This document shows, one piece after another, positions 59,638 to 64,000 of a stretch of DNA of 64,000 nt. The notes under the pieces are model-generated. The model was not told where the DNA came from and searched no databases. It saw only the letters and a program-made list of their open reading frames with translations. A program made the position numbers and the translations under genes. Source of the stretch: Monarcha castaneiventris obscurior (Eukaryota; Chordata; Aves; Passeriformes; Monarchidae); NCBI GenBank assembly GCA_026261815.1, contig JAMPIT010000059.1, forward strand, positions 22,120,001-22,184,000. Direction: 5' to 3'. Positions within the stretch are counted from its first letter, which is position 1. Every line of letters begins with the position of its first letter.

Positions 59638-62600
59638 GGGGATAAAACCTGTTTAAAACCAGTGTCAGTTTCCTACAAAGTATTTCACCCAGGCCCAAGA
59701 TTCAACATGCAATGTTCAAACACCGAGAATAAGACTGTGTATTTCAACACCTACACATAAGCTTTTATTTTTTTACTTTTAAGCCTTTGCCATCAAGTGA
59801 TTCATGGTTTGAATACTGCTGTCTGAAGACTATCATACTCTGGATGTGTAAAACAACATCATTTACAAGATGGTGCAACACAGTTAAACACCTGGTTTTC
59901 CCTGGCCTTGTTCTGTCAGCCTGCAATTCTTTCCTCGAGGAAAAAGAGAAAATGATGATTTTTCAACTACTTCCAGATGTTAAATGGCAATGGCTCTTAC
60001 CAGGATACCTGAAGCTTCAAAAGCTCCAGCTAACTTGTACATCCACATTAAACAGAATCAAATTAAGTGCATCTGGTAAGCCAAGGCATCATGTCATACT
60101 TCCAGAGATCTGCACAGGATGCCTCAACAAACTGGGGGCAGGAGTATCCTTCATTTGGATCAAATTAACACAGACATGATCTACAAATGAGGCTGTTCAG
60201 CTGGCACATCAATAAAACAGCACAGGAGCCTAAAGACTTCCAAGCCCAGCAAAAGATTTAATTCTGAGCTGAACACACCATTACCAGACCACAGAGCTTG
60301 CCCACAAAACTGGGTCAGAATTGAAAAGATCACAGTCCAAGGAGAAGCAAATTTTTTCCATTGATATTTGAACCACATTAGTATTAAAAAATACTCAAAG
60401 TCAGAACAAAATTGATGTTACTTGTTTAATTTTCAAGAAGCAACCAAAGCAACAAAACCTCTCTAGCTTTTAGTAAACACACACACACTACTGCAACACA
60501 GCGCTAATGAGGCGAGGACTGACGATGTGTTCACAGTTTAGCATCCTCCCGTGCCAAACTTCTTGAAAATTCCAATACATGCACAGACAGAAAGAGTTGA
60601 AGCTCATGCTAATCTTGAATTTAGTTTCCTGAACACTAGTTAATGAACACAAACAGAAATAAATAACCCTCCAACACATAAGTAGCACCCTAGCACCTAA
60701 AATATACACTTTTTCTTGCTACAAAGAAATGTGTCAAGACATAAAAGGAGACCAGGACCATTGACAGCAGTGCAGTACATACCAAAGATGATCTTGTCCT
60801 CAGGTTAAAAGGACCTCACAAACATGCCTCAGATTTTCACTCAAGTTTCAACTATTTTCTTTCCATAAAGGCTTTGTGTAATGTTTGTTCACTAGCTCCA
60901 GTTTACCTCACTATGCCAGTGTAAGTCCTTTCAAGAGCAGCTCAAGCTGTTCTTGATAGACAGCCTCTTGATGGGACATATCCATAGGTTCAATGATGCT
61001 CAGACATCAACTGAATTCCTCCAAAGTTTTGAAAAAATAAGGCCTCTCTTAGGACTTGAAATTAGTGACACATACTTTTGAATTTAGTGTGAAAATATAA
61101 TTTAATCCAAGACAATAAGCAACATTTTCAGACTGATAGGCAAACTGTTTTTTAGAACCACACTCATGGTCCCAATCATTAAGTTTCACATAGAGTTTAT
61201 GATCTATCTTTTGGTTTAAGGAAGTCTATCTGGTTACCGAAGTAACATCAGATTCCAAAGATTTACCATGATAACATTTGCTGCTAACTAAACCATCTAC
61301 TACAAAATATTTGTTTCTCTGGCATACACTGGCTAACCATTCAGGCAAAAAGTCACAATTTCCACAAAGAGGCCCAAAGGAAACACTTTTTCCTATCTGC
61401 AGTATCTTCTAACTTTATAAGCATAGTATATCATACTGAACAGTAGACAGTAGCATACAAAGGTTTGGTCACTCATACTCTTAATCATATTCTTTTTTTT
61501 AATGACTTTGCAGATACTGTTTCTCAATTTCTTTTACCTAGTTTTACTGCTTGCAGTTCCAGCTACAATCCTTTTATTCTTTCTTCAAAAGTAATACAGA
61601 ATATCACATATTTAAACATGGTTGCTTCAATTTAGAATCAGGAAATGTTTAACAGTAAAAGTTCATGGCATATTGTCCTTCTACACTCCTTATTTCCAAG
61701 ATAAATGAGAAAAGATCTTTCTCTCAGACTAGGATACAAAAGGAGTTGACCTAATATTTTATGTTCCAATTTCTGTGAAATTAGCAGGTGCACAATTTAA
61801 GCAGCATCGAAGCAATTACAGTTCTGAGTTAAAGCACAAATGAAGGATAGTAAGTTACTCTAACAGTCTGGCCATTAGCTGAACATCAAATTCAAGAGGC
61901 TACCCCAGTTGCTCTTTTGCTTTAGTGTTCTGTTCACACTAAAACTGGAATAACCAATAATAGAAATTAGGACATGAGATAAATTGCATCAGTTCTGAGC
62001 CTTGTTTTTCCAGTTTGTCTGCTGTCTAATTCAAAATGGACACCTATCAATGATCATGACAAATAGTTTCTCACAACCAAATCTCATGTTTGCTTCAGAA
62101 TCTTCACAGTCTTCTACTTACAAACAATATTTTAAAAACAACGAGCATCATCACAGCAATAAAAACACATATTAGGTGGAGACATTTTGTGTGTGGTTTC
62201 AGGCTTTTTTTTTTCCTTTTTTTTTTTTTTTTGCCATATTCAAGCACACATTCTAAACAGAATTAAAAATATATGAAAGCATAAACACATCAAGGTGAGA
62301 AGACACAAGTTCTCCTTCATTCCAAATAGCTATATAATATGATTGGTAAAATCTGAACCCAGTGACTGAACAGCAGTGCTGTTATTTTGAGTTGGATACA
62401 CTTTCATTAGGAGTGACATTTTCAGCACAGTCCAGCAAAATTCATATTTCACTAAATTCTATGGGAGTCTATCTTCCGTATTTAGACAGTGGCAAAAGTG
62501 ATCTTTATGAAACTCTGAAGGATAGAAGCAGATTTATCATTCATCTAATGCTATGTCAGAGGAAAGAAAAATAAATGTTCCTTGAGAATTTTTTTCCTCA

Positions 62601-64000
62601 AAACATATTTGTTAAGTAGCCTGCCAAATTAACAGCACCAACTGACACTCACTGATGTCAGCTCTTTTTACTGGAACATGACAAAGCATATTCAGAATAT
62701 TGTGAGTTTTAGCCAGGTCCAGAATAATCTTCCATTAAAGCCAGGCACATCAGCTTCTCGATCAGCTTCACACATTTTACATGGCAAAAGCTTTCAAAAG
62801 ACAAACAAACCCTAGGCTGGACAGAAAACATGTAGTACAAGTGAATCTGAGGTACAAGGCCATTAAAAGACATTTGAGATAGTTAACTCTACAGGAATAG
62901 CAAAGGGAAAATACACTCACAGCTAAAATCAGACTGAGCTGTAATTTTGCCTCAGATTACAGAAAGTTACCAAAATCTTGTTTTAAAAGTGAAAGAAAAG
63001 CAAGAGTAAGAGAGCAGAATTCAAGCTAATGGTTTATTTCAGCCCACAATACAGAAGGGTCCCACAAATGGTTTTCCACGACAGAGCCCACAAAAGGCAG
63101 TCCAATTATAATTTTATCATTTAGACTATACGTGTGCCTGTTCTACAAGGAAAACTACCATACAAGCCTTTCCTTGTAAATGGTAAATGACTGCTCTGAA
63201 CAGTGAATAGTTTCTGAACTTCTGGGTGCCACACTAAGTTTTTATTACTCAAATGGAAGCTCAAACCCTACCTGACAAGGCTTACAAAGTTTATCTTATG
63301 GGGCAGAGGTGGGAAATGTGTGTGTGTCTAATAAATGACCAAATAATCAATGTTTACATAGGTCTACATGGACATTTAAATACCTTCATATTAAGCAAAC
63401 ATCACAGCTGGAAAAAAGAATTTATTCTTACTGCTCACATCCTTGAGATTTCTTACTGTTTGTCTTTCAGAGATTCCCACACAATATTATTTATCTATAA
63501 TGAACTAGGTAAAAAACTCTCCACAAACAATGAATGTCACAGTGCTGTAAAATTTCACTCTCCTAAACATACAAGATGGAAATAGACTTCATGTAGGGAA
63601 AACTAAAAGCACTATAGATTAGATTAGGCACTGGTGAACCCCAAAATTTAGTTATGATAACTCTGGTAAAAATTTACAACAGAGATTTATGATGTATCCT
63701 AGTCATTGCAAGCAGCATGCCAGGTTACAGTCATCCAGTAAAGCCATCAAGCTTCTTCCCACTCCCACATTCACATGTCCAAGGCAGCACAAACACACCT
63801 CAAGTAGGTGACATGCTTATGAAAAGTCTCTGTATTTCACTTTGTGGGAGGGTAACTAACTAGCTGATCTCAATTGCAAGACAGGATCTTGCAAACAAGC
63901 ATTTATAATGCATCTCTAAGGAAATCCTGCCTGCCTTCTGGCAAACCTATGTACACCCAAGAGGACAGAGTAAAGTAGCAGAAATCTCCTAGCCCAATAT
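59634..64000. other. Unique non-coding sequence, no gene found
   Basis: Frames are at most about 130 codons (59,787-60,179) and none is recognised. A short (AC)n of about six units lies at 60,477-60,488 and a T-rich tract at 62,205-62,232. No named interspersed repeat was seen. Confidence 0.55.
62205..62232 (-). repeat. T-rich tract (T10-CC-T16)
   Basis: Two T-runs of 10 and 16 bases are separated by CC. It is the only long T-run besides the one at 49.95 kb, whereas most homopolymers of the window are A on the + strand. Confidence 0.93.

Noticed and set aside
1..64000. Looked for tRNA genes, rRNA, CRISPR-like spaced repeats and telomeric repeats.
   Set aside because: No GTTCRANNC-type box B with a matching box A and cloverleaf, no regular spaced repeats, and no TTAGGG array were seen.

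Overview
This 64 kb window looks like nuclear DNA from a bird, probably a neoavian species. The evidence is the repeat content: truncated CR1 LINE copies in both orientations, several ending in the avian ATTCTATGATT-type 3' tail, and three solitary endogenous-retrovirus LTRs of bird-specific types. A hand count of twelve evenly spaced 60-base lines (720 bases) gave about 38.5% G+C, 34% A and 28% T, which fits a gene-poor avian macrochromosome region. There is nothing prokaryotic here: no operons, no ribosome-binding-site-led gene series, no CRISPR array. I also saw no tRNA or rRNA gene.

I found no host protein-coding exon that I can support. Most reading frames are short and overlap on both strands; the ones that match a known family belong to CR1 reverse transcriptase. 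The window is best read as intergenic sequence or the inside of a very large intron. A mild excess of A over T on the + strand would fit an intron of a gene transcribed from the - strand, but this is weak inference.

Layout. 1-14.7 kb: unique sequence with a worn LTR relic (3.3-3.7 kb), a CR1 fragment (8.5-8.7 kb) and A-rich tracts. 14.7-15.4 kb: a nearly full-length solo LTR on the - strand. 15.4-20.6 kb: unique sequence. 20.6-21.5 kb: a (TG)n microsatellite followed by a 668-bp solo LTR with a perfect 5-bp target-site duplication. 21.8-26.2 kb: an ancient CR1 reverse-transcriptase scrap and a 0.5 kb CR1 3' end. 26.2-41.4 kb: unique sequence with a 20-bp tandem duplication. 41.4-42.2 kb: the largest CR1 copy (- strand), still open over 121 codons. 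42.2-46 kb: AT-rich sequence that looks like candidate conserved non-coding DNA, interrupted by a short CR1 3' end at 44.3-44.5 kb. 46-64 kb: unique sequence with homopolymer tracts, a 35-bp tandem duplication, a 10-bp-stem hairpin and a few unexpectedly long but unrecognised reading frames.

No previously undescribed biological system is evident. The items most worth a second look are the LTR insertions as dated markers, the candidate conserved non-coding blocks, and three long unassigned reading frames (49,338-50,000; 12,353-12,916; 59,070-59,555).
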